Shown here piece after piece: positions 22,428 through 31,000 of a DNA stretch of 32,452 bases; the first letter of the stretch is position 1, and every line of letters begins with the position of its first letter. The notes beneath the pieces were generated by a model. The model was given only the letters and a program-made list of their open reading frames with translations, did no database searches and was not told the origin of the DNA. Made by a program: the position numbers and the translations under genes. Source of the DNA: Prolixibacteraceae bacterium (lineage in GTDB: Bacteria; Bacteroidota; Bacteroidia; Bacteroidales; Prolixibacteraceae); NCBI GenBank assembly GCA_019459485.1, contig JAIBEZ010000106.1:1-32452 (forward strand), written 5' to 3'.

Positions 22428-23315
22428 TCATTGCAACGCAATATATTCAGGTCGGGTATGTTTCCATCTTTTGTGTGACCAAAGCCAGAATTCGGGTCGT
22501 TTGCGGATGATTTCTTCCAGAAAATTAACGTGCGTTTTAGTTACTTCAAATTCCTTTGTTTGCGAAGCGTCGTCGAAAAGTTTCGTGAATTCGACTTCGT
22601 AATAGCCGCGTCGCACTTTCTGAATGTCCATAAAAACGACGGCTTGTTTTAAGCGCGAAGCTACCTTTTCAGGGCCGGGAAAAACGGGTGTTTCCTGATT
22701 CAGAAACATCATCCAGTATTTTGTATCATAGAGGGCAGTCTGATCGGCCAAATAGTAGGTGGCCGATAATTGACCCGATTTTTCGATTTCGAGCATGGTT
22801 CGCAATGATGTCTGTGCGGGGATTAAAAACATTCCGAATCGCGAACGAACTTTTTTCATGAAGGTATCAATCTGCTTGTTCTGCATTGGGCGGTAAATCA
22901 CATTTAGCTGATGCTGAATGAATTTAGGCATCGCCATCGTCCATTCCCAGTTTCCGTAATGACCGGAAAGCAATGCGACACTTTTTCCCTGAGCATACAA
23001 TTCGTCAAGAACTTCAGGATTTTTATAGCTAATCCGTTTTTGTAAAGTTTCTTCTGAAATCTGAAATGATTTGATTGTTTCAACTACCAAATCGGCAAAA
23101 TGCCGGTAAAAGGCGATGGTTATCCGATGTATTTCCTGATCTGTTTTTTCAGGAAATGAATTCTTCAAATTTCTCCGGACCGTTTTTTTTCGGTAGCCAA
23201 CCACATAATAGCTAATCAAATAAATCAGATCGGCACAAATGTACAGCAGCCAAAATGGAGTATATCCAAGAACTTTCAGGATAAAAATACCGGTGCTGGC
23301 AAACAGTCGTTTCAT
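22428..23315 (-). CDS. LpxL/HtrB-like acyltransferase, paralog 1
   Basis: This 295-residue protein belongs to the lysophospholipid/lipid A acyltransferase family. An N-terminal membrane helix (about 8-40) is followed by the catalytic HX4E motif SGHYGNWEW (H119, E124) and the family end RPEFWLWSHKRWKHTRPE. These enzymes transfer an acyl chain from acyl-ACP to a lipid A precursor or an aminolipid at the inner membrane. The neighbouring gene (28 bp upstream) is a paralog, a tandem duplication. The exact acceptor and chain length are not visible. It may act on sphingolipid-related or ornithine/glycine lipids, which are frequent in this phylum. Confidence 0.9.
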   Translation of the reverse strand: MKRLFASTGIFILKVLGYTPFWLLYICADLIYLISYYVVGYRKKTVRRNLKNSFPEKTDQEIHRITIAFYRHFADLVVETIKSFQISEETLQKRISYKNPEVLDELYAQGKSVALLSGHYGNWEWTMAMPKFIQHQLNVIYRPMQNKQIDTFMKKVRSRFGMFLIPAQTSLRTMLEIEKSGQLSATYYLADQTALYDTKYWMMFLNQETPVFPGPEKVASRLKQAVVFMDIQKVRRGYYEVEFTKLFDDASQTKEFEVTKTHVNFLEEIIRKRPEFWLWSHKRWKHTRPEYIALQ

Positions 23316-23343
23316 TAGCTATGGATCTGTAATCAATCTAATG

Positions 23344-24261
23344 TCAATTGTCTATTATCTTTTTCTCACTTTCGTAAAGTTCAACGTTGGCCGGTCGTTT
23401 GTGTTTCCACCGGCGATGCGACCACAGCCAGTATTCAGGTTCAGCCCGAATAATTTCTTCCAGTTTGCGGACATAAGCCATCATTATTTCTTCAGGTTTT
23501 ACTTCAGCCGGATTTTCTACCAATTTGTAAAAGAAAACTTCGTATCTCGAACGGCCAATTTTCCGTGTGTGATGCAATACCACCGGTTGATTGGTTTTAA
23601 TTGCAATCTTCATCGGCCCCGGAAAAAAAGCTGTTTCCTGATTTAGAAACATCGTCCAGAACAGCGAGTTGGGCTGGGGTGTCTGGTCGGCTGCAAGTAT
23701 CAGTACGCCTGGTCGTTCTGCATTGTTCAGCCCAAGTGCAGTGCGCACGGAATGATTGACAACCACCGATTTGGCTCCGAACCGCTCACGGGTATCGAGA
23801 ATAAATCGTTCCAAAGCCTTGTTGTTTCGTACCGGATTATAAACCACCAGAAAAGTTGCTTTTATGAACCGTTGCATCGATCCGCTCCATTCCCAGTTAT
23901 TGTGGTGCATTCCGAGCAAAATTACACTCTTGTGCTGCTGATAGTATTCCTCGAAAATATCCAGATTGTGAATTTTTAAACGATCATCGATTTCCTTTTC
24001 GGTCATCTGGTTGAGTTTGATCGTTTCCAGACCGAGATCGCTTAAATGATGGTAGAATTTTTTGGTGATCCTGCGAATTTCTTCCGGACTTTTTTCAGGA
24101 AATGACCGGGTAAGGTTTTCGTGAACAACTTTCCGGCGATACCTGGCAATATAATATAGCAAGACGTAAAAAATATCAGCCAAACCAAAAATTACCCAAA
24201 ACGGAAGTCTTGCTGTTAATTTGCACAAACCAACTACCAAACGATTAAGAATAGAATTCAT
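23344..24261 (-). CDS. LpxL/HtrB-like acyltransferase, paralog 2
   Basis: This 305-residue paralog of the downstream gene has the same layout: an N-terminal membrane helix, conserved NLTRSFPEKS, the catalytic HX4E in MHHNNWEW (H119, E124) and a C-terminal EYWLWSHRRWKHKRP. Residue numbering of the catalytic motif is identical in both paralogs, so the tandem duplication kept the fold but sequences diverged widely elsewhere. They may add the first and second secondary acyl chains to one lipid A, or act on different acceptors. The stop is 28 bp from the next gene, so they are co-transcribed. Confidence 0.9.
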   Translation of the reverse strand: MNSILNRLVVGLCKLTARLPFWVIFGLADIFYVLLYYIARYRRKVVHENLTRSFPEKSPEEIRRITKKFYHHLSDLGLETIKLNQMTEKEIDDRLKIHNLDIFEEYYQQHKSVILLGMHHNNWEWSGSMQRFIKATFLVVYNPVRNNKALERFILDTRERFGAKSVVVNHSVRTALGLNNAERPGVLILAADQTPQPNSLFWTMFLNQETAFFPGPMKIAIKTNQPVVLHHTRKIGRSRYEVFFYKLVENPAEVKPEEIMMAYVRKLEEIIRAEPEYWLWSHRRWKHKRPANVELYESEKKIIDN

Positions 24262-24336
24262 CTTTCATTTAAAATTGAACGCTGCGAAATTAATAAAATA
24301 GGACGTTTAGAAGAGTAATTAATGGATTTGTTCAGG

Positions 24337-25197
24337 CTAAAAAACAGGACGCGCGATCATGATTCCATTGTTTTTTGATGCCGGTTTTAAAAAATCAGAC
24401 AATGGCCCATCAGAAACCAACACTTTTTTACCGCTTAAAGGCGCATGAAGCAGATAAAATACATCGCCTTTTTTGATGACAATTCCAACATGATTGATAT
24501 CCACTCCTTCGATGCTACTGGTAAGGGCAATGATATCGCCATGCTGCAAATACTTGTATAAATTGGGTAGGTTTTCCTTCGGGAAAAACATAAACCCGGC
24601 AGTTGTGAGTTCTTTTTCCTGTTCGGCAATTGAAGGAATCAACTCCGGATGTTCTTTTAAAACCGGATATTGTGCCGGATGTGTACTCATATAATTGATG
24701 GTTTTACCCGACTTTTCTCCGTTCATGTTAGGCGTATCATTGATTAAACCTTTTTCATGGTTGTTTTGTATCCATTCGCTGAAATAATGCAAGCGCGAAG
24801 TATATTGGTTGCGAATTCCATCGCGGTACCTAATTTTTTCAAGTTCTGCCACAAACGATTCAAAATCAGTTTCTCCGTGTTTTACCGTACGCGCCAGTGC
24901 CAGACAATTTTCAACGAAAGTGGTGCAATCGAACTCACGTAAATTGATGACCAGTTTTTCATCCAGTCCGTTTTCGAGCGAAGCAACGACGTATGGAGTT
25001 TCCAGAAATGACAAACCAATTTCTACAATAAGTTCTGAAATTGGTAAACCTGACCTCGAAGAAAATAATTTCAGTTTTTCTTCAGCAATTTGCTTGTCTT
25101 CAGGCAGCATAATCCGGTCAGTTTGGGAGGACTTTGCGCATGAAATATTTTGGCCAATTAAAAGGATCAGTAACAGCACAGCAATTGAATTTTTCAT
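24337..25197 (-). CDS. DUF1460 amidase-like protein
   Basis: This 286-residue exported protein starts with a signal peptide (MKNSIAVLLLILLIG...C). The C20 context is a poor lipobox, so either signal peptidase could act. The mature part fits the DUF1460 family, NlpC/P60-fold N-acetylmuramoyl-L-alanine amidases of Bacteroidota. The likely nucleophile is C91 in REFDCTTFVEN and the catalytic His is H236 in DINHVGIV. It would cut peptidoglycan-derived muropeptides in the periplasm for recycling or remodelling. It precedes the acyltransferase pair by 75 bp, on the same strand. Confidence 0.87.
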   Translation of the reverse strand: MKNSIAVLLLILLIGQNISCAKSSQTDRIMLPEDKQIAEEKLKLFSSRSGLPISELIVEIGLSFLETPYVVASLENGLDEKLVINLREFDCTTFVENCLALARTVKHGETDFESFVAELEKIRYRDGIRNQYTSRLHYFSEWIQNNHEKGLINDTPNMNGEKSGKTINYMSTHPAQYPVLKEHPELIPSIAEQEKELTTAGFMFFPKENLPNLYKYLQHGDIIALTSSIEGVDINHVGIVIKKGDVFYLLHAPLSGKKVLVSDGPLSDFLKPASKNNGIMIARPVF

Positions 25198-25514
25198 ATC
25201 AGCGATTTGAATTTGAAACCGATAAAGTTAGGAAAGTTTCAATTGGTCACTTTGTTTTAAAGAGAAAATGAAATTTGAGAGCAGAGACGGAAGCTGTTCT
25301 ATAACATGTGTTTGTTAATTTTTCATCATTTAATTGGTGCTTTATCAGTTGGAAGACATTACAAGTCAGCTTACAAGAAGCATCTTTTTTTTATGTGATT
25401 GCAGCAATAGAATAAATGTATATATCTGAATATTTGGTCTTCTGATTATGCCTCCTCTCAGAAAAGAGTATATTTGTGCTCTGTTTTAGAGGGTTCCAAT
25501 ATTAATTAATCAGT
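25198..25514. other. Gene-free divergent upstream region
   Basis: This 317-bp gap separates the DUF1460 gene and the plus-strand peptidase gene. I see no gene or clear repeat in it. It carries a -7-like element for the peptidase (25469-25476) and otherwise AT-rich DNA. Confidence 0.6.
25469..25476 (+). promoter_or_regulatory. Putative -7 element (TATATTTG) for the C1 peptidase
   Basis: TATATTTG matches TAnnTTTG exactly and lies 38 bases upstream of the ATG at 25515. No -33 TTG at the usual spacing is evident. Confidence 0.5.
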
Positions 25515-26723
25515 ATGCTAAAGTTAAAAAATATCTTATTTGCGTTTGCGATCCTTGTTTCATTGTTTGTTTCAGCTCAGGAGCAAAAAGAAGGTGAAAA
25601 GGAAAAAGGATATCAGTTTACGCCCATCAAAGAAATTCCGGTAACATCAGTTAAAGATCAGTATCGCTCAGGAACCTGTTGGTCGTTTTCAGGAGTCGGG
25701 TTGCTGGAAGCAGAGCTGTTGCGTTTGGGAAAACCGGAAGTCGATCTTTCTGAAATGTTTATCGTTTATCATGCCTATTCCGATAAAGCTGTAAAATATG
25801 TCAGGTTGCACGGAAACCTAAGTTTTAGTGCAGGTGGCGCTTTTCACGATGTAACCAATGTTATCAGGAAATATGGAATTGTTCCTGAAGAAGTTTATAC
25901 AGGTCTCAATTATGGTGAAGAAAAGCATGTACATGGCGAACTCGATCGCGTATTGCTTGAAAATGTAAAGGCCGTTGTTGAAAATCCGAATAAAAAAATA
26001 TCAACTGTTTGGCAGGAATCATTGAACAACACGCTTGACAATTATTTTGGCGAACTTCCTGAAAAATTTAATTACAAGGGTAAAGAATATACTCCTCACA
26101 GTTATGCTTCGGAATTTATTGGTTTAAATATGGACGATTATGTGGAAATTTCCTCCTATACACATCATCCGTTTTACAGCAAGTTTATCATCGAAGTACC
26201 TGATAACTGGTCGTGGGACGAGGTTTACAATGTTCCGGTAAACGAGTTGGAAGAGATTATTGACAATGCAATCAATACCGGTTTTACGGTTGCATGGGCT
26301 GCCGATGTGAGCGAAAAAGGTTTTTCAACTTCGCAGAAAGGGGTGGCGGTTGTTCCTGTTATCGATAAAGCCAATATGACGGATGCCGAAATCAGCAAAT
26401 GGGAAAAACAGAAAGAGAAGGAGAAAAATGAAGAACTGTATAGATTGTCGAAACCCGGAATGGAAAAGGTAATTACACAGGAAATTCGTCAGATTGATTT
26501 TGATAATCATCAGACAACAGATGATCATGGAATGTTGATTGTTGGAACTGCCAAAGATCAGGTTGGCAACCTTTACTACAAGGTTAAAAATTCGTGGGGC
26601 GATTACAATGATTTTGGCGGCTATTTTTATGCCTCGAAACCATACGTTAAATACAAAACGATGTCGGTGATGCTTCACAAAGATGCCATTCCGAAGAACA
26701 TCCGAAAAAAACTGAATTTATAA
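25515..26723 (+). CDS. pepC: Secreted C1-family peptidase (PepC/bleomycin-hydrolase-like)
   Basis: This 402-residue protein has a signal peptide (MLKLKNILFAFAILVSLFVSA-Q). The full papain-like active site of the aminopeptidase C/bleomycin hydrolase group is present: Q49 and C55 in DQYRSGTCWSFS, H338 in TDDHGMLIVG and N359 in KVKNSWGDYNDFGGYFY. Such enzymes are aminopeptidases that usually sit in the cytoplasm. In Bacteroidota secreted versions are frequent and likely clear peptides in the periplasm. A Lys/Glu-rich stretch lies at about 293-310 (EKQKEKEKNEE). It has its own promoter-like element and a hairpin terminator. Confidence 0.93.
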   Translation: MLKLKNILFAFAILVSLFVSAQEQKEGEKEKGYQFTPIKEIPVTSVKDQYRSGTCWSFSGVGLLEAELLRLGKPEVDLSEMFIVYHAYSDKAVKYVRLHGNLSFSAGGAFHDVTNVIRKYGIVPEEVYTGLNYGEEKHVHGELDRVLLENVKAVVENPNKKISTVWQESLNNTLDNYFGELPEKFNYKGKEYTPHSYASEFIGLNMDDYVEISSYTHHPFYSKFIIEVPDNWSWDEVYNVPVNELEEIIDNAINTGFTVAWAADVSEKGFSTSQKGVAVVPVIDKANMTDAEISKWEKQKEKEKNEELYRLSKPGMEKVITQEIRQIDFDNHQTTDDHGMLIVGTAKDQVGNLYYKVKNSWGDYNDFGGYFYASKPYVKYKTMSVMLHKDAIPKNIRKKLNL

Positions 26724-26726
26724 AAT

Positions 26727-26757
26727 TGAAAAACCTCGCAATCCGGCGGGGTTTTTT
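26727..26757 (+). terminator. Rho-independent terminator of the C1 peptidase
   Basis: AAACCTCGC pairs with GGCGGGGTTT around a short loop and is followed by a T run. It lies just past the stop codon of the peptidase gene. Confidence 0.8.
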
Positions 26758-26954
26758 ATTTTAAATGATTGTCCGTTTGCGTACATATTTGGTGTTTTGT
26801 ATCAGTCAATTGTTGTTCATTTATTGTCATTCAGTTGTAATTCCAGGGCAACTTAACGACAACTCAATGACAATTGAATGACTTTTAATTACATTAGGTA
26901 AATTATCGGATATACATTTATTTTGTAATTATTCGGTCAGTTGCCACGCTTTTG

Positions 26955-26962
26955 TATATTTG
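26955..26962 (+). promoter_or_regulatory. Putative -7 element (TATATTTG) for the barrel-protein gene
   Basis: This is an exact TAnnTTTG match. It lies only three bases before dispersed repeat copy B, so the repeat would be in the transcribed leader of the downstream gene. Confidence 0.45.
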
Positions 26963-26965
26963 GCG

Positions 26966-27052
26966 AATGAAACGAGCTATGCCGCGAAACTTATTTCAAA
27001 CGTGGCGGCACAAAAAGAATGAAAATTAATATTTAGAGCGGATGCTTTCTGG
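26966..27052 (+). repeat. Dispersed repeat, copy B
   Basis: Shorter relative of 16050-16164, with AATGAAACGA, TATGCCGCG, AAAAAGAATGAA and GCGGATGCTTTCTGG. A GCCGC/GCGGC pair inside it can form a small stem. It lies in the leader of the barrel-protein gene. Confidence 0.75.
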
Positions 27053-27108
27053 CATGTGAGTTCCATGAGGACGCTAAATAATCAATCAATTAATACCGTT
27101 GTTTCCGA

Positions 27109-27999
27109 ATGAAGAAAAATGTCCTGATTATATTTTGTCTTTTCCCTTTGTTCGTCTTTTCGGAAGGCGATTGGAACTGGTGGAACGAAAAACACGGCTG
27201 GGAGCCGGGAATGCCCAGCTGGAGAAGTTTCCTGCACATCACACCAGGTTATCTCGGCCCGAATGCACTTCCTGTTCCTGATGTGAAAAAAGGTATTGTT
27301 CAGCCCGGAACAAGTTTCGAGCTGGGTTTTGATGCTCATTTTCAGGAAGGAGACCCAACTCAGAATTTATTCGCAAAATATTACAAATCATTTGCTGAAG
27401 ATAAAATAGCGATTGAACTGTATTGGTTTGTCGTTGAGCACTATGCCATGTCGGAGTTTATTCGTGATGAACGGGTGGCCCGCGATTTCGATGGAAAAGG
27501 ACTGGCCGTTGGCGACATCTACTTTTCGACACTTGTACAGTTGGTAAAAGGAAAGAAATTTCCGGATACCATGGCGAGAATGGCCGGCCGCACAAGCTCC
27601 GGCAGCCAACTCGAAGGGGCAAGGTATTCCGACAGTCCGGGCTATTTTTTTGATTTCAGTTTTTCCAAACAATTTCCGGGCAAAAAGGAAAATTTCACCT
27701 TCCAGCCATTTGCTTCATTGGGCTTTTATTCGTGGCAAACCAACGACGACATGAACCTTCAGAACGATGCCTTTATGTACGGGGGAGGAGCCGATTTAAA
27801 ATGGTTGCGGTGGTCGGTTTCAAATTCGCTTTCGGGATATTCAGGATACAAGAAAGAGCGCGATAAACCGCTGGTTTACACCTTCGATTTAAATCACACA
27901 TTAAAAAAGCATACGCTTAGGTTGCAATATCTTCACGGCCTGCGCGACTGGAATTACAAAACTGTAAAATTTTCGGTAATCTGGAACCTAAAGAAATGA
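27109..27999 (+). CDS. Exported, probably outer-membrane beta-barrel protein
   Basis: This 296-residue protein has an N-terminal signal sequence (MKKNVLIIFCLFPLFVFS). It is rich in aromatic residues, and the second half alternates polar and hydrophobic residues in about ten short strands, such as FFDFSFSKQF, LRLQYLHGLRDW and VKFSVIWNLKK. The C terminus ends in a strand, as in outer-membrane barrels. I recognise no family. A plausible role is an outer-membrane pore or structural protein. The start ATG at 27109 precedes the signal peptide directly. Confidence 0.72.
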   Translation: MKKNVLIIFCLFPLFVFSEGDWNWWNEKHGWEPGMPSWRSFLHITPGYLGPNALPVPDVKKGIVQPGTSFELGFDAHFQEGDPTQNLFAKYYKSFAEDKIAIELYWFVVEHYAMSEFIRDERVARDFDGKGLAVGDIYFSTLVQLVKGKKFPDTMARMAGRTSSGSQLEGARYSDSPGYFFDFSFSKQFPGKKENFTFQPFASLGFYSWQTNDDMNLQNDAFMYGGGADLKWLRWSVSNSLSGYSGYKKERDKPLVYTFDLNHTLKKHTLRLQYLHGLRDWNYKTVKFSVIWNLKK

Positions 28000-28008
28000 G
28001 TTAAGAAT

Positions 28009-31000
28009 TTACTCGTTTTGTTGTTCTTCCGGTTCAGCTTTTTCTTTGATCCCAAGCGTGTTGCGGATTCCACTGAAAATCGATTTCCACCAGTAATTCA
28101 GTACCGAACGTTTTTCATCCCGCTTGAAACTAATTTCAACAGGCTCTAATTCTCCTCCCCTCGGATTTCGCGACTTCAGCAAAAAACTGTTTGCAATAAA
28201 GCTGGCAAATTTGGTTTCTTTCGTACTTCCGTCTTTTAGTTCAAGCACCGAAATGCGCATGTTGCTGTACCCGAACCACAACTGTCCGGTTGACTGTTTT
28301 CTGTCGCCGGTGAAATTGAAGTTGAACTGATCAACTTGTCCGCTGCGAATGGAAACCAGCGCCAATGGTTCGAGCACCGGATTGAGTATCCGCATGTTGA
28401 AAGGGCTCAGGCTACCGCTTGCTGTAAACAAATTGTCCGGATGGTTCATTTGGTAATTCATGCTCACTTTCATCTGGCACGAATCCAGGATGGTTGCTGT
28501 TCCATCGAGCCTGAAGTCAGGAATTTTCGAGTTTGAAGCTTTCATGTTTGTAAATGGTTTCAAGGTAACATTGATGTTACTGAAACTAATTTTTCCTTCT
28601 TTGTCGCCCTTTTCGGGTTGTTCTACATAGTTTATACCTGCGTTTATCAGTCGGAGCGAATCGATCTGAACAGGGTAGGGCAGGCTTTTTATCATATCCT
28701 GAAGCATTTCCGGACGTCTTGTTTCATCGAATGGAAGACGCTTGTCTCTGTAAATGTCGAAATCCAAACCTCTGACCGCCATGAATTTACCCGCCAATTC
28801 ATTTTTTTCGAACCAAAGGCGCAGATTGGGTTGGCTAATTACAACAGAATCTATCTTTCCTTTATAATAATCAGCCTGATAGCCGGTTTGTTTGTTGAAT
28901 TTTTCTTTGCTGAAATTTGGTATCAATCGAATATCCCTTGCCACAAAACGATTGCTTTTAGACGAATACTCCGAACTGCCTACAGCGTACTGGTAAAATT
29001 TCTTTTTGTCCTGATGTTTGGTATTTTGAACACTGAAGGAAAAATCGGTAGAATGAATAAATCCGGTGGAAGGTTTGTTTTCGATTCTGAAATTGGAAAG
29101 ACCGAAGGTGACTTTCTCCTGAATTTTCTTCTGTCCATTTTTGAAAATTGACAAATCTGCTTCATTTACCTTGAGGCTTTTTGTCGCAAATACATCGGCA
29201 AAACTCTCGAAATGAGGATAGAGATTGACCTTGAACGGATCTATCGTCATCGAGTCTTTGGTATTGTTATACAGCAGAAATTCAGGCTTTTCAACCAAAA
29301 TAGATTCAAAGAAATACTGATCGTTCCGGTAGGCATTGTCGATGTCGAAGCCGTTCATTGAAAGCGATGGGATCAGTAATTCGAACTGATCTTGTCTTGT
29401 GCTTTTTGTTTTTGGCTTTACAGTCAGTTGCCGGGCAAGGATATGCCTTTTATCGGTCGAAAAGTTAAGTTCTTCAACGCTAATCTGTTGATTGTTGTCT
29501 TTTGGCGTAAATTTAAACTGGAACAATCCCGCTGTAAATTTTCCACTTTTAAATTCGGGCTGGTTGGTTGCCTGATTCTTGGTGATGAGAATATTCTGAG
29601 ACTCCATTTTTATATCCGACTGGATTAGCAGATAAGGTTTTACGCCCAATTCTGAAAATAATTTTAAAGAGCCGCTGTTCAGATTAAACTGACGTATGGC
29701 AATGGATAAGATTTCTTCGGGCATCGGAAACGAAACCTCTTTAAATTCAGTCGGATCTTTTCTTTTGTTTTTCTGATAAAGTTTTATTTCAGGTGTACTT
29801 ATTAAAACATTGTCGGCATCAATTATCTGGTCAAAGTACAAATCTTCAATACTTATACCTTTAATTCTTATTTCAGGAATAGCCAGCTGAATGTTCCAAT
29901 GAATCGAGGAAAAGTCCTGGCTGTTGGGTTCAGGATACATTCGGGCATTGGTTACATATACCTCTTTTCTTTTGGTCGAAAAACCTACTGTTCCTGCTTT
30001 GATAACATGAACTTTGTCAGAAAGCCGGATGATATGGTCGCGAACAGAAAATTCAATCTGATCGGAAAAGAGCAATTTCTTTTGTCCAAACTGTTCCTGA
30101 TTAATTTGCATATTCTCAAGCCCAAGCGTAAAATGATTGTTGAGCGAGATCGTTTTTTCATTTTTACTGTGATTGATCAGCTGTATGGTTCCGTCAGGAA
30201 TATCAACTTTGCCAAAATGAATGTCAACCAGGTAATTGGAAATAAGAAAGTAAAGATCTTCAAAATTGGCTTTCTTTTTTACTGGTTTCAGAAAAGCAAA
30301 ATTTTCGTAGTAAATAACCGGCATTTTGATGGTTAAAAGGTCGGCATAAAACTTTTTGTTGAAGAACGCATTGTGGAAATCAGCATTGGTAAATGTTAAT
30401 TCAGGAATTTTAAACTCATATAATTCAGAACGTTTATATTTTTGCAGCAGTTCTTCTATGTTTTCTTTCGAATCGGGGAACAAATGCAGGTTTTGTAAAG
30501 AGGCTTGGTTTTGCCGGGTTGAAATTGAAAATTTTTCAACAGTGAGCCGGTGGAGCTGATCAACGAGTTGCATTTTGTAATCGTTGAAATTCAATTCAAT
30601 CTGCTGAGCATAAAATAGTCTGTCAGACCTTTTTGAGCTTGTTTCATCCAATGCAAAACCGCTCAAAAACAATCCTACAGAGGTTTCAATATTGCCTCTT
30701 TGCAACGTTCCTGTTTTATTCACAAGTTTGAATTTCCCTTTCTGTATCGAAACCTGACTGGAGTAAATTCCTTTCAGGTAAACGGAAATAAGCTGGTAAA
30801 CAAAACTGGCATTTTCCGGTTCAGATTTGTCTTCAGATACCATGTTCTGCGTGAGTTGAACTTCAGGATTGAAGATATTAATGCGTTGAAGATGAAATCG
30901 TTTGGAATGGAATGCTTTCTTAAATTCGAACAAATCGAGCCTGACACTGTCGCAGCTGCCATCAATCGTATTTCTTTGATTCATTCTTGCCTGATCGGTC

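Larger units (their letters stand above)
26758..27108. repeat. Gene-free stretch with an inverted repeat and a dispersed repeat
   Basis: A 16-bp inverted repeat with one mismatch (26823-26838 and 26859-26874, ATTGTCATTCAGTTGT and its near complement) is followed by a -7-like TATATTTG (26955-26962). The dispersed repeat copy B follows (26966-27052), and the barrel-protein gene starts at 27109. I see no gene here. Confidence 0.7.

Noticed and set aside
28618-29151. Long plus-strand frame inside the AsmA-like gene
   Set aside because: It is antisense to a well-supported long reading frame and shows no protein features.
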